DNA from: an uncultured Lachnospiraceae bacterium
GTDB lineage: Bacteria; Bacillota; Clostridia; Lachnospirales; Lachnospiraceae
Length of the DNA: 64,000 nt
NCBI GenBank assembly: GCA_934339135.1
Contig: CAKRHP010000015.1
Location: 32,923 to 96,922 of the forward strand
Reading direction: 5' to 3'
Shown here: positions 16,895 through 25,435 of the stretch, piece by piece
Numbering within the stretch: position 1 is the stretch's first letter
Layout of the letters: the number at the start of each line of letters is the position of its first letter
Notes under the pieces: generated by a model
The model's input: the letters and a program-made list of their open reading frames with translations, nothing else
Told to the model about the DNA's origin: nothing
Databases searched by the model: none
Program-made: the position numbers and the translations under genes

Positions 16895-17842
16895 TTATGC
16901 GGTACACCGTTTCAGGCTTTCCTCTTGGGTCAGACCTGCCTCGGCACATGCTTCGTACTTTTTCATAACACCGACGCCGATGGCATACGGTCCGGTGTGT
17001 ACACAGATCGTCGCACCGATCTGCACAATACGAGACTCCTCGGAAACGCCCATCTCCTGAAGCATCTGGTCGATCATTTTTTTAAACTCACGTCCCTCTG
17101 ACTCATCATAGCCAAAGCCCACAGAGAAAATGTAATCCTGTGGATTCTCATGATTCTCCTCAAAATAAAGCTTTGTCAGCTCGATGATCTTTGCCATGGA
17201 CTTCTTGCGGCTGCGGGCAACTCCGGAGGAATCAATGGAACCGTCCTTTAAGGTGATCATTGGTTTCAGGCGGAGCATGGTGCCTGCCATACCGGCAAGC
17301 TTTCCGATACGGCCACCGTGCTGCAGATACGTAAGGTCTCCCACTGTAAAGAAAATACGGCCGCGGTCCATCATTTCTCCCTTGAGCACAGCTACAGTCT
17401 TTTCATAAGAATAACCGGCATCCCGCATCTTTGCCGCCTCAATGGCATATATCCCTTGAGATACGGTGGCTTCCAGGGAATTGATCACTGTGATCTGTGC
17501 CTCTGGGTGATCTTCCAGAATGATCTCTCTGGCATTGCAGGCGGAATTATATGCTCCACTGAGGGTGTTGGTAATGGTCATACAGATAATTCCGCGTCCC
17601 TCCTTCACATGTGGCAGAAAGGCATCTACGAAATTCTGGACAGATGGCAGAGATGTTTTCGGGTATACATCCGGCTCCGTTACCATACGTTCATAAACAT
17701 CGCGGGTACCGATCTCATCAATTTCCTTCTGATAGTTCTCGCCATCAAAGGATACATAAAAAGGTACCACCTGAATATTGTATTTCTTTCTTAATTCTAT
17801 CGTCAGATCGCAGGATCCGTCGCTGATAATCTGATAATCCAT
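16895..17842 (-). CDS. DegV family fatty-acid-binding protein
   Basis: The 315-residue protein has the DegV pattern: ISDGSCDLTIELRKKYNI at the N-terminus, VVPFYVSFDGENYQKEID, YPKTSLPSVQNFVDAF with the S-x-P-S fatty-acid head-group loop, ITNTLSGAYNSA (about residue 90), LTYLQHGGRIGK (about 170) and VHTGPYAIGV at the end. DegV/FakB proteins bind a fatty acid and present it to the kinase FakA for phosphorylation; FakA is not encoded here. Two ATGs are in frame two codons apart. The second (17842) is preferred because GAGGA then has correct spacing. A strong promoter with an overlapping palindrome lies upstream. Confidence 0.92.
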   Translation of the reverse strand: MDYQIISDGSCDLTIELRKKYNIQVVPFYVSFDGENYQKEIDEIGTRDVYERMVTEPDVYPKTSLPSVQNFVDAFLPHVKEGRGIICMTITNTLSGAYNSACNAREIILEDHPEAQITVINSLEATVSQGIYAIEAAKMRDAGYSYEKTVAVLKGEMMDRGRIFFTVGDLTYLQHGGRIGKLAGMAGTMLRLKPMITLKDGSIDSSGVARSRKKSMAKIIELTKLYFEENHENPQDYIFSVGFGYDESEGREFKKMIDQMLQEMGVSEESRIVQIGATICVHTGPYAIGVGVMKKYEACAEAGLTQEESLKRCTA

Positions 17843-17908
17843 AATCATTCCTCACACTTTCAAAAAAGGTTTTTTTGTCTTTACGATACAGTTTAAATAT
17901 TCTACGCT

Positions 17909-17955
17909 ATGTAGTAACAATAACTACATTTTAACATAACAAAAACCCCTGTCAA
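17909..17955 (-). promoter_or_regulatory. degV promoter with palindromic operator
   Basis: TTGACA (17955-17950, minus strand) and TAAAAT (17933-17928) are 16 bases apart. Immediately downstream, overlapping the expected transcription start, ATGTAGT (17909-17915) and ACTACAT (17923-17929) form a 7-bp inverted repeat with a 7-base spacer. The position fits a repressor operator; the regulator is unknown. Confidence 0.7.
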
Positions 17956-17969
17956 TAGTATTTACAAAT

Positions 17970-18013
17970 AAATTAGGGATAATTCCGGGAAATTTAAGAA
18001 TTATCCCTAATTT
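17970..18013 (-). terminator. 16-bp stem-loop between the HD gene and degV
   Basis: AAATTAGGGATAATTC (17970-17985) pairs perfectly with GAATTATCCCTAATTT (17998-18013), loop 12 bases. It lies about 40 bases after the stop of the HD gene and before the degV promoter, so it most likely terminates the HD transcript. The tail is AT-rich without a pure T run. Confidence 0.65.
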
Positions 18014-18051
18014 AAAGAAGTTTTCAGTGGAAGAACAACAATTTCCCGGTC

Positions 18052-18720
18052 TTACAGGATCTTACTTCCGTTGGCGGTCAAACGGAAACGCACATCGAGA
18101 ATCCCGGCGGCTCTCCGGCACATCTGCATCCTTTGTAAAAAGATATCAAAGTATTCATACATGGTACAGATGCTTTCATCAATCTGGAGATTTAAGGAAA
18201 TCTGTTTTTTGGAACGGCTGATCTTTAGTCTTGACTCAGTAACGGCGTAATTGACCCTGTCGTGCATGTCATAAGATGCCTTTTCCTTATCCCGTACCCG
18301 GTTTCGCCTCACATCTGTCTTATCTGCAAGGATCAACGCCGCAGATACCGGATCAAAAGCACCACCGGTGGATTCGTCATGATTTGCGATGGCAGACATG
18401 ATGGTAATACGGTCTTCCATGGTAATATCTGTTTTTTTCATCCATTCATTGGCAAGGAGGGCTCCATATTCTGCGTGATGGCTTCGATTCACGGAATTTC
18501 CGATATCGTGCAGAAAACCTGCCATTTTGGCAATCTCTACGGTATGCTCCGGGTAATCAAATTTTTCCAGGATCAGACCTGCCCGCTCTGCCACAAGCAT
18601 ACAATGTTTTTCGGAATGATCCGTATATCCCATGGCTCCCAGCTTTTCATTTCCCTTTTGAATGTAGGCTTTGATCTCTTTATCTTTTTTTATTTCTTTA
18701 TAATTCATAACACGTATCAC
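18052..18720 (-). CDS. HD-domain phosphohydrolase
   Basis: A 222-residue protein with an HD metal site: His in HSEKHCMLVAERAGLI, the His-Asp pair in MAGFLHDIGNSVNRSHHAEYG (about residue 85), and an Asp in LILADKTDVRRNRV (about 150). The C-terminal 60 residues form an extra beta-rich segment. The family covers nucleotide phosphohydrolases and (p)ppGpp-type enzymes; the substrate is not known. The longest frame starts with GTG at 18720 next to GAAAG; an ATG four codons later (18708) is the alternative start. It is just downstream of the broken phoH gene and may originally have been co-transcribed with it. Confidence 0.78.
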   Translation of the reverse strand: MIRVMNYKEIKKDKEIKAYIQKGNEKLGAMGYTDHSEKHCMLVAERAGLILEKFDYPEHTVEIAKMAGFLHDIGNSVNRSHHAEYGALLANEWMKKTDITMEDRITIMSAIANHDESTGGAFDPVSAALILADKTDVRRNRVRDKEKASYDMHDRVNYAVTESRLKISRSKKQISLNLQIDESICTMYEYFDIFLQRMQMCRRAAGILDVRFRLTANGSKIL

Positions 18721-18747
18721 ATTCTTTCAAATTAATATTTATTCCCA

Positions 18748-19685
18748 TCATAAACGGTTGATGGCATCCATTGCCAGTACGGAACGCTCGCATTCCTCTG
18801 CGGATAACGTGATCTGGCAGCAATAAGGACTTCCTTTCATGTATTTTGCAGCGTAGCTCAGGCCGTTTGTCTTTTCATCCAGAAACGGCTTATCAATCTG
18901 CAGAGGATCTCCCAGAAGAATGATCTTTGTTCCTTTTCCAGCACGGGTAATGATGCCCTTTACCTGATTAATGCCTCTGTCTGGATAATGCCACGTTCAA
19001 AGATTTCCTGAATCTTATCCTGCAGTGCATTTTCATCCTCATAGCGTTTCTTTTCATCGGAATCCAGAATCTGCTCAAGATTATCTATAATAGGACGCAT
19101 CAACGGAGCAATCTTTTCCTGCTCTCCTCCCGGCAGAAAACCAATATCGTCATCAAACTGTGCATTGGGACGGCACACGATGATACGGCGGTATTCTCCG
19201 GAAGGGTTGTTATAAATCTTTTCCATGCCGACGGCGAGGGAATAAAAGGTTTTTGCGGTGCCTGCCATACCCTTGATGATCACAAGAGGGATTTCCTTTG
19301 CGGGAAGCATCAGTGCCTCCTGCATAAAATACTGCCCTACATTCTGTGGTTTTACTCCATAGGGGCGGATTTTTTTATAATGAAGAGGGATCACCTTCTC
19401 TCCTTGAATGCGCCCCAGCAGGGTTTTACCGGAGGACTGGTCCGGTGTCAGAATGACAAATTCATTGACTTCAGCTTCGACAGGATAATGCTCGCCCTCT
19501 TCGTCTGTGGTATAGATCATATCTTTGGAAATCCCATGCTTTTTAAATTCTTTGACGGATTCTTCCGGAATATAAGCACTGGTGCGCCCAGTGTATTGAC
19601 GGTCATCCTCAGAAATCTGTTCGGTGGTAAAATCTTCCGCAGGTATGCTGAGAATCTGGGCTTTCAGGCGAAGCACAATATCCTT
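18748..19685 (-). pseudogene. PhoH-family ATPase (PIN-PhoH type), decayed by two deletions
   Basis: The frame from about 19685 reads KDIVLRLKAQ and goes on through the PhoH ATPase domain: VIIKGMAGTAKTFYSLAVG is Walker A and RRIIVCRPNAQFDDDIGFLPG follows. The N-terminal PIN nuclease domain (about 130 residues) is missing: a stop lies directly before the first KDIVLRLKA codons. After RGIIQTEAL the gene jumps to NQVKGIITRAGKG in another frame, so roughly 23 codons, including the DEAQN Walker B motif, are deleted and a stop (about 18960) results. The second part then runs without interruption (ILLGDPLQIDKPFLDEKTNG) to TGA at 18748. Both parts are clearly PhoH; the product cannot be functional. 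Confidence 0.88.
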
Positions 19686-19771
19686 TGTTTAATTTATAGA
19701 TATAAGCTTATAAAAACATAATAAATAAAAATATGTAAAATCCGCTATCCTGCTGCTGTAAAAATTACGTA

Positions 19772-19795
19772 AAAAGAGCTTGTTACAGCTCTTTT
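19772..19795 (-). terminator. Terminator of the P-type ATPase gene
   Basis: AAAAGAGCT (19772-19780) and AGCTCTTTT (19787-19795) pair around a six-base loop. The hairpin overlaps the stop codon, and the minus strand reads into a T run. Confidence 0.8.
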
Positions 19796-22377
19796 ATGCA
19801 TTTGTATATCTGGATCAATATTGTAGGTGTTACCGCCATGGCAAGGATCATCCCATACTGTGCCGGATGCAGCGGTGCTACATCAAAAACACCGTGAAGA
19901 GCCGGTATCATCAGTACAGATCCTAACAGCAGCACACCAACGCAAAATGCCCCAAGGCTGTACCAGTTTCTCCGGAAACCGATCCGGAATACAGAATGAT
20001 CACTCCGGCAGTTAAAGCCATGAAACAGTCTGGCCAGAGATAAGGTGGAAAATGCCATGGTCATGGCGGTGGCATGATCCGTCTGAAAACCGAAATGGTA
20101 TGCAGTCATGGTGCAGGCAGCGATCAAAAATCCCTGTACCAGAATCCGTACACTAAAAGCTTTGGTCAGGATCCCCTCTTTTGGATCTCTCGGTCTGACG
20201 GATAACAGATCCTTTTCCGGCGGTTCCATTCCGATCGCCAGTGCCGGAAGGGAATCAGTCAGAAGATTGATAAACAGCAGATGAACCGGCTGGAACGGAA
20301 CCTTCAGCCCCAGCAACGAAGTATATAATACGGCAAAGATGCCTGCCATATTTCCGGATAATAAAAATCCGATGGCATTTTTGATATTACGGTAAACATT
20401 TCTTCCGTTGGCTACTGCCTTAATAATGGTTGCAAAATTGTCATCCCCGAGGATCATGGATGCAGCATCCTTGGAGACTTCTGTACCGGTAATGCCCATG
20501 GCTACACCGATATCTGCTTTTTTCAATGCCGGAGCATCGTTGACACCGTCTCCGGTCATAGACACGATCTGTCCTTTTTTCTGCCATGCCTCAACAATAC
20601 GGATCTTATTTTCCGGAGATACTCTGGCATAGACGGAGATATGATCGATCTGTGCAGCAAACTCCTGATCACTCATCTGATCCAGTTCCATCCCTGTGAC
20701 GGTCAGATCCCCCTCCTTCCAGATGCCGATCTGTCTGGCAATCGCCGTCGCCGTCACACTGTGATCCCCTGTGATCATAACCGGTTTGATCCCGGCACGG
20801 ATCGCATCGGAAACTGCCTGTACGGATTCTTCTCTCGGTGGATCCATCATGGAAATAAGTCCCAGAAAGATAAGATCATTCTCAGATTCTGTAGTCAGAT
20901 GCTCCCGGCTGTCAGCCTCCCGATAGGCAAATGCCAGTACCCGCAGCCCGTTTTCGGAAAAATGACGATTCTGCCTGAGAATCTGTTCCTGATCAGCTTT
21001 TGTGTATGAACGGACACCATCTGTAGTCTGTACTCTTGTAATCCGGTCCAACAAAACATCTACCGCACCCTTTGTAAAAATGATATCTTTCCCGTCAATC
21101 TCATAACGGGAACTCATCAGCTTTCTGGTGGAATCAAACGGCAGTTCCTCAACACGGGAATATGTTTCACGAAGCCGTGTGTAATCCGGACCGGCTCCGG
21201 ACAGCATATCTAAAAGAGCTGTTTCGGTAGGGTCTCCTATGCATTGTCCATCCACAAGATCGGAGTCGTTGTTTAAAATTGCATTGAGAAGCAGATATTT
21301 CTGAACCGGATCATCGAATGTGATATCGGATGGAGAAATCAGCCGTTCTCCCACATAGATCTGCCGTACCGTCATTTTATTCTGGGTCAGGGTACCTGTT
21401 TTGTCGGAGCAGATCACAGATACACAGCCGAGAGTTTCTACCGCTTTCAGATCTTTAATAATGGCATTTTCCTTTGCCATTTTCTGGGTGCCCATGGCCT
21501 GTACAATGGTTACGATGGATCCCAGTGCCTCCGGAATGGCTGCAACTGCAAGTGCCACCGCAAATAAAAGGGAATCCAGAATACCGGTTCCACGGGTGAT
21601 GCTCAGTCCGAAAACAAGGACACATATGATCATGATGCAGGCTGCCAGCTTGCTGCTGAACTGATCGAGACTCACCTGAAGTGGTGTCTTTTTCTCCCCG
21701 GAATCATTCATCAGCCGGGCGATTTTTCCCATTTCGGTATCCATACCGGTTTCAGTGACCACCACAAGGGCTCTGCCATAAGTAACGAGACTGCCGGAAT
21801 ATACCATATTGACCCGGTCTCCCAACGGAAGTTCTTCTGTTAAAACAGCATCTGATTTATCGATATTGGTGGATTCTCCGGTCAGGGCACTTTCATTGAC
21901 CTGCAGGGAATAATTATTCAGGATGCGGCCATCGGCAGCAACCATATCTCCTGCTTCCAGAGTAAGAATATCACCTGGGACAATATCTTTGGAATCAATC
22001 TCAATCCTGGTATGATCCCGGTAAACCTTTGCGCTGGGCGAAGAAAGATCTTTCAGACTTTCCAATGATTTTCTGGCCTTGCTGTACTGTACCGTGCCAA
22101 GAATGGCGTTTAAGATCAAAACGACAATGATCACAGTGGTACTTTCCGGATTACCGGAAATAGCAGAAATAACTGCTGCAATGATCAATATGATCACCAG
22201 AAGATCCAGAAACTGCTCTCCAAATACCTGTAACAGGCTCTTTTTTTTGCCTTCTTTCAGGATATTGGGACCGCATTGTTCCAGACGCTTTGCTGCGTCC
22301 GCACCGGTCAGCCCCGTCTCTGCAGTTTCTTTTTCCTTCATAACCTGTGTCTGTGACATCTGATACCAGTTTTTCAT
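19783..22377 (-). CDS. P-type cation-transporting ATPase (PMR1/Ca-Mn type), probable Mn2+ exporter
   Basis: The 864-residue protein has the P2-type order: N-terminal cation-ATPase domain, actuator loop with LTGESTNIDKS (TGES, about residue 170), phosphorylation motif CSDKTGTLTQNK (about 325), nucleotide domain with FTKGAVDVLL, hinge MTGDGVNDAPALKKADIGVAMG, and C-terminal membrane helices. The helix-4 motif is PEALGSIVTI rather than the PEGLP of Ca2+ pumps; this variant is seen in a clade of Mn2+-linked pumps. A yybP-ykoY riboswitch in the leader, known to sense Mn2+, supports export of excess Mn2+ (possibly also Ca2+). GGAGG precedes the ATG. It is a single-gene transcription unit with its own promoter and terminator. 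Confidence 0.9.
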   Translation of the reverse strand: MKNWYQMSQTQVMKEKETAETGLTGADAAKRLEQCGPNILKEGKKKSLLQVFGEQFLDLLVIILIIAAVISAISGNPESTTVIIVVLILNAILGTVQYSKARKSLESLKDLSSPSAKVYRDHTRIEIDSKDIVPGDILTLEAGDMVAADGRILNNYSLQVNESALTGESTNIDKSDAVLTEELPLGDRVNMVYSGSLVTYGRALVVVTETGMDTEMGKIARLMNDSGEKKTPLQVSLDQFSSKLAACIMIICVLVFGLSITRGTGILDSLLFAVALAVAAIPEALGSIVTIVQAMGTQKMAKENAIIKDLKAVETLGCVSVICSDKTGTLTQNKMTVRQIYVGERLISPSDITFDDPVQKYLLLNAILNNDSDLVDGQCIGDPTETALLDMLSGAGPDYTRLRETYSRVEELPFDSTRKLMSSRYEIDGKDIIFTKGAVDVLLDRITRVQTTDGVRSYTKADQEQILRQNRHFSENGLRVLAFAYREADSREHLTTESENDLIFLGLISMMDPPREESVQAVSDAIRAGIKPVMITGDHSVTATAIARQIGIWKEGDLTVTGMELDQMSDQEFAAQIDHISVYARVSPENKIRIVEAWQKKGQIVSMTGDGVNDAPALKKADIGVAMGITGTEVSKDAASMILGDDNFATIIKAVANGRNVYRNIKNAIGFLLSGNMAGIFAVLYTSLLGLKVPFQPVHLLFINLLTDSLPALAIGMEPPEKDLLSVRPRDPKEGILTKAFSVRILVQGFLIAACTMTAYHFGFQTDHATAMTMAFSTLSLARLFHGFNCRSDHSVFRIGFRRNWYSLGAFCVGVLLLGSVLMIPALHGVFDVAPLHPAQYGMILAMAVTPTILIQIYKCIKEL

Positions 22378-22421
22378 ACAACTTCCTCCATTTTTATCAA
22401 TTTCTTAAAATAAAATGTACT

Positions 22422-22480
22422 AAAAAAGACTTTCCATGCAGAATAAAACCTATCAAATGTTTTATTCTGCACGAAAAGTC
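22422..22480 (-). terminator. Leader terminator (expression platform) of the Mn2+ riboswitch
   Basis: On the minus strand GTGCAGAATAAAAC pairs with GTTTTATTCTGCA around a nine-base loop, extended at the base by GACTTTTC with GGAAAGTC, and is followed by TTTTTT (22427-22422). The base of the stem uses the same GACTTTT that closes the aptamer, so ligand binding should free RNA polymerase from the terminator (an ON switch). Confidence 0.85.
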
Positions 22481-22572
22481 TCATAACCGAACAATTGATT
22501 CCGTACGGCATGCATCACCAGGTACGAAGTACCGAGATTGTTGACGATACATTAAAATTACTCCCCTTTAAT
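22473..22572 (-). ncRNA. yybP-ykoY (Mn2+-sensing) riboswitch aptamer
   Basis: The minus-strand leader RNA begins AAAGGGGAGTA (22570-22559), has the conserved CGTCAACA about 15 bases later, a small hairpin (CGGTACTTCGTACC), GCATGCCG, and ends with TTATGAGACTTTT (22485-22473). The GGGGAGTA start and the GAGAC-TTT end are the hallmarks of the yybP-ykoY RNA family (RF00080), whose members bind Mn2+ and often control P-type ATPases and other Mn exporters. It sits between a perfect promoter and a terminator, directly upstream of the P-type ATPase gene. The fold was matched by eye; a covariance-model search would settle it. Confidence 0.87.
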
Positions 22573-22604
22573 GCGGAACATGTCATTTTATTAAAAGTAA
22601 TGCT

Positions 22605-22633
22605 ATTATAAATGCGAATCCTCTCCCTGTCAA
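22605..22633 (-). promoter_or_regulatory. Promoter of the riboswitch-ATPase transcript
   Basis: TTGACA (22633-22628) and TATAAT (22610-22605) on the minus strand with exactly 17 bases between: a perfect vegetative consensus, about 30 bases before the aptamer. Confidence 0.92.
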
Positions 22634-22641
22634 GGTGTTTC

Positions 22642-23745
22642 TTATGATAAATTGATATATTTGTGGCGGTACTTCTCTCCCTTGATCTGAATTTTATTTT
22701 CGTACATATTTTTATCGGCTCTGTGACAGGCCTCCTCCAGTCCCTTATCAAAGTCAAACATAGCATATCCTATAGCACAGGAATACTCGGTCTGTTTCAT
22801 TTCGTGGCGGATATGTCGGATCATTTCTGCAATATCTTTCTCTGACATTTTGCGGCAAAGCATCATAAATTCATCCCCACCGGTACGGTAAAAGGAAGCC
22901 TTTTTGGGAAGAACGTGTCTGACACAGGCAGACAGTGTCCTGATGGCTTTGTCTCCCTCGTCATGTCCATAATGATCATTTAATTCTTTAAGACCGTTCA
23001 GGTCGATGGAAACAACTCCGGTCACTGTGCTTCCCCACTTCCCGGCGTCCTGATAGAATTTCCGTCGTAATAAAACGCCGGTGAGAACATCTCTGTCATT
23101 CTGGTAAGTGTGAAAGGACAGATAATAAAAACCAAGACAGACAGCCAGACTGGACGGCAGAATGCCATGCAGCTTATGGCGCGATTCTAATATTGTCCCC
23201 ATTCCGCTGATCAAAGCAATAAGGAGAGCAAAGATTCCTTCCTCCCATTGGGAGCTGTGGACAAACCAGAAAGTAGATGCTACCAGCAGGACTCCGTAAA
23301 AGGTCCCGACAATAAACGGTGTTACTCCCAAGGATCCCCGGTAAAACCTGTTTTCTGCGGTATAACCAAATGCCATATCGGACCATAAGGCCGAAAAAGA
23401 GATAAAAAGATCAATGGCCAAAGGAATTGAGATCAGCCATTTTAAAGACCGGGAAGTGTTACGGATCACAATCTGTACTGTAAGATATGCTACTGCCGGT
23501 CGCAATACATATCCACAGGCGGCAAAAAATGTCCTTGCATTGGTTGGATATGGTTTTGTTGCGAGGACAGTATCCACTGCATCTGTAAAAGACAAAAGTA
23601 ACGTACAAAATGCAGCAAGGATAAACCAGCAGTTAATTTCCCAGCCGAAGCTGTTTTTTTCCACAATAAAAAACAATAGAAAAAGACTTGCCATAACACC
23701 GATATAATAATATTGTATGATTGATAATATCATATAATCTACCAT
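22642..23745 (-). CDS. Membrane-bound GGDEF protein (probable diguanylate cyclase)
   Basis: About eight membrane helices cover residues 1-190, followed by a GGDEF domain of about 160 residues. The active-site loop is FYRTGGDEFMMLCRKM, intact, and VSIDLNGLKELNDHYGHDEGDKA supplies the Asp and Asn of the GTP site. The inhibitory RxxD I-site is not present at the expected place (KASF instead), so product feedback is probably absent. GGDEF enzymes make cyclic di-GMP. The frame is open 30 codons upstream to a GTG (23835) with no ribosome site; the ATG at 23745 follows GGAAAGG very closely, and an ATG four codons later is also possible, so the start is uncertain. The neighbouring MATE gene is on the same strand. 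Confidence 0.85.
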   Translation of the reverse strand: MVDYMILSIIQYYYIGVMASLFLLFFIVEKNSFGWEINCWFILAAFCTLLLSFTDAVDTVLATKPYPTNARTFFAACGYVLRPAVAYLTVQIVIRNTSRSLKWLISIPLAIDLFISFSALWSDMAFGYTAENRFYRGSLGVTPFIVGTFYGVLLVASTFWFVHSSQWEEGIFALLIALISGMGTILESRHKLHGILPSSLAVCLGFYYLSFHTYQNDRDVLTGVLLRRKFYQDAGKWGSTVTGVVSIDLNGLKELNDHYGHDEGDKAIRTLSACVRHVLPKKASFYRTGGDEFMMLCRKMSEKDIAEMIRHIRHEMKQTEYSCAIGYAMFDFDKGLEEACHRADKNMYENKIQIKGEKYRHKYINLS

Positions 23746-23844
23746 GCCTTTCCAAACATCGGCAATGTCCGCAGAAACAAAAAATGACTCTGCATTCCTG
23801 CCGGAATCAAGAACTAACAAAAAATATATCGACACATTTCAGAT

Positions 23845-25161
23845 TTAGTTTAGATGTTTTTTCATATACAATAGTCCCACGGCATCTGCAAGAAACCAGC
23901 CAATGGGAATGGCTGTCCAGATACCAGTCACGCCGATCACACCGGATAGAACGTATGCCAGAACAACTCGCAGCCCCAGGGATATCACGGTCAGTACCAC
24001 GGACATTTCAGCACGGTTAATTGCCTGGTAATATCCGTATAAAAGGAAAAGACAACCGATACCGCAGTAAAAGCTTCCCTCGATCCGCAGATACTGCACG
24101 CCTGCGGCAATGACGGCATGCTCTGACGGGGCAATAAATATTTTCATCAGAGGTGCCGCAAATAAAAATACGATCAGAGAAATAACAATGCTGAAGCTGA
24201 TACTCATTATAAATGCCTGACGTATCCCGGTGCGGATCCGGGAATGATTGCCGGCGCCATAGTTCTGGGCGGTAAAGGTAGAAAATGCATTTCCGAAATC
24301 CTGTACCGGCAGGTATGCGAAGGTATCAATCTTGACAGCGGCGGCAAAGGCAGCCATGATAACAGATCCAAAGCTGTTGACAAGCCCCTGCACCATCAAT
24401 ATTCCAAAATTCATTACAGATTGCTGCAGACAGGTGAGCATGGAAAGATTCAGGATTTCCTTTAAGATATGTCCATTAAATGGGATATGTCCCCATCCGG
24501 TGATCACATTCTGACAGCGGCATAATACATAAATCGTAATGCCTATGGCAGATATGTACTGTGCTGTGATGGTGGCAGATGCCGCTCCACGGATCCCCCA
24601 GTGAAATCCTATGATAAACAACAGATCCAGCACAATATTTATGATCGCTGATACTGCCAGAAAATACAGGGGAACTGCGGAATTGCCCAATGACCGGAGC
24701 ATACATGCAAAAAAATTATAAAGGGATGTGGCGATCAGGCCGCCAAAAATGATCAGCAGATAGTCCTTCATGGGATTCCAGACCTCTGACGGAACCCGGA
24801 GAAATGCCAGGATCGGATTCAGAAAAAGATAAACAACTCCATTGAGAAGGATCGTCACGATCATGATCAGAAGAAAGGCATGATAGACTGCGGATCGCAG
24901 ATTTTCCATTTCCTTTTTTCCGAGATAAATAGAAAAAAGTGCCCCTGCCCCCATACTCAATCCCAGAAAAACAGAGGTTAAAAATGTCATTAACGTATAT
25001 GCAGAGCCAACGGCCGCCAGAGCGTTTTTGCCAAGCACACGGCCGACAATCAGCGTATCTGTAATATTATAAAACTGCTGGAGCAGATTTCCCGCCATCA
25101 TGGGAAGGGCAAAAAAGAAAAGAGACTTTGAAATACTGCCTCTTGTCAGATCATAATACAT
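23845..25161 (-). CDS. MATE family efflux transporter
   Basis: A 438-residue integral membrane protein with 12 predicted helices in two halves. The start reads ISKSLFFFALPMMAGNLLQQFYNITDTLIVGRVLGKNALAAVG, which is the MATE N-terminal signature, and similar AAFAAAVKIDTFAYLPVQDFGNAFSTFTAQNYGAGN occurs after the midpoint. MATE proteins expel drugs or metabolites using Na+ or H+ gradients; the substrate cannot be inferred. The ATG at 25161 follows AGGTG with good spacing; an in-frame GTG three codons upstream is less likely. It precedes the GGDEF gene on the same strand and diverges from the sugar isomerase gene. Confidence 0.93.
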   Translation of the reverse strand: MYYDLTRGSISKSLFFFALPMMAGNLLQQFYNITDTLIVGRVLGKNALAAVGSAYTLMTFLTSVFLGLSMGAGALFSIYLGKKEMENLRSAVYHAFLLIMIVTILLNGVVYLFLNPILAFLRVPSEVWNPMKDYLLIIFGGLIATSLYNFFACMLRSLGNSAVPLYFLAVSAIINIVLDLLFIIGFHWGIRGAASATITAQYISAIGITIYVLCRCQNVITGWGHIPFNGHILKEILNLSMLTCLQQSVMNFGILMVQGLVNSFGSVIMAAFAAAVKIDTFAYLPVQDFGNAFSTFTAQNYGAGNHSRIRTGIRQAFIMSISFSIVISLIVFLFAAPLMKIFIAPSEHAVIAAGVQYLRIEGSFYCGIGCLFLLYGYYQAINRAEMSVVLTVISLGLRVVLAYVLSGVIGVTGIWTAIPIGWFLADAVGLLYMKKHLN

Positions 25162-25361
25162 ATTTATCACCTATAATCATAAAATAATCGATTCAGAAAA
25201 ATGTTCTCTGCAACCGCGCATTCCCCCTGCACTGGTCTAATATAAATAAAACAGAGATGCCGGTTATACAATAAACTTTTCAGGTGAAAATTTCTATTGC
25301 ACTCTTCCCAGAACAGAGAACGGTTTCATTATAGTACAAATGATAAAAAAATCAATATCTA

Positions 25362-25390
25362 TTGAGATTTTGCCACAGGAAACGTATAAT
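25362..25390 (+). promoter_or_regulatory. Promoter of the AGE-family isomerase gene
   Basis: TTGAGA (25362-25367) and TATAAT (25385-25390), 17-base spacer. The leader holds a small GAGCG/CGCTC hairpin (about 25405-25419). This promoter lies inside the longest open frame, which shows that translation starts downstream at 25436. Confidence 0.82.
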
Positions 25391-25435
25391 GAAGGACAGG
25401 ACAAGAGCGGTCAACGCTCAGAAATGAGGATTTAT

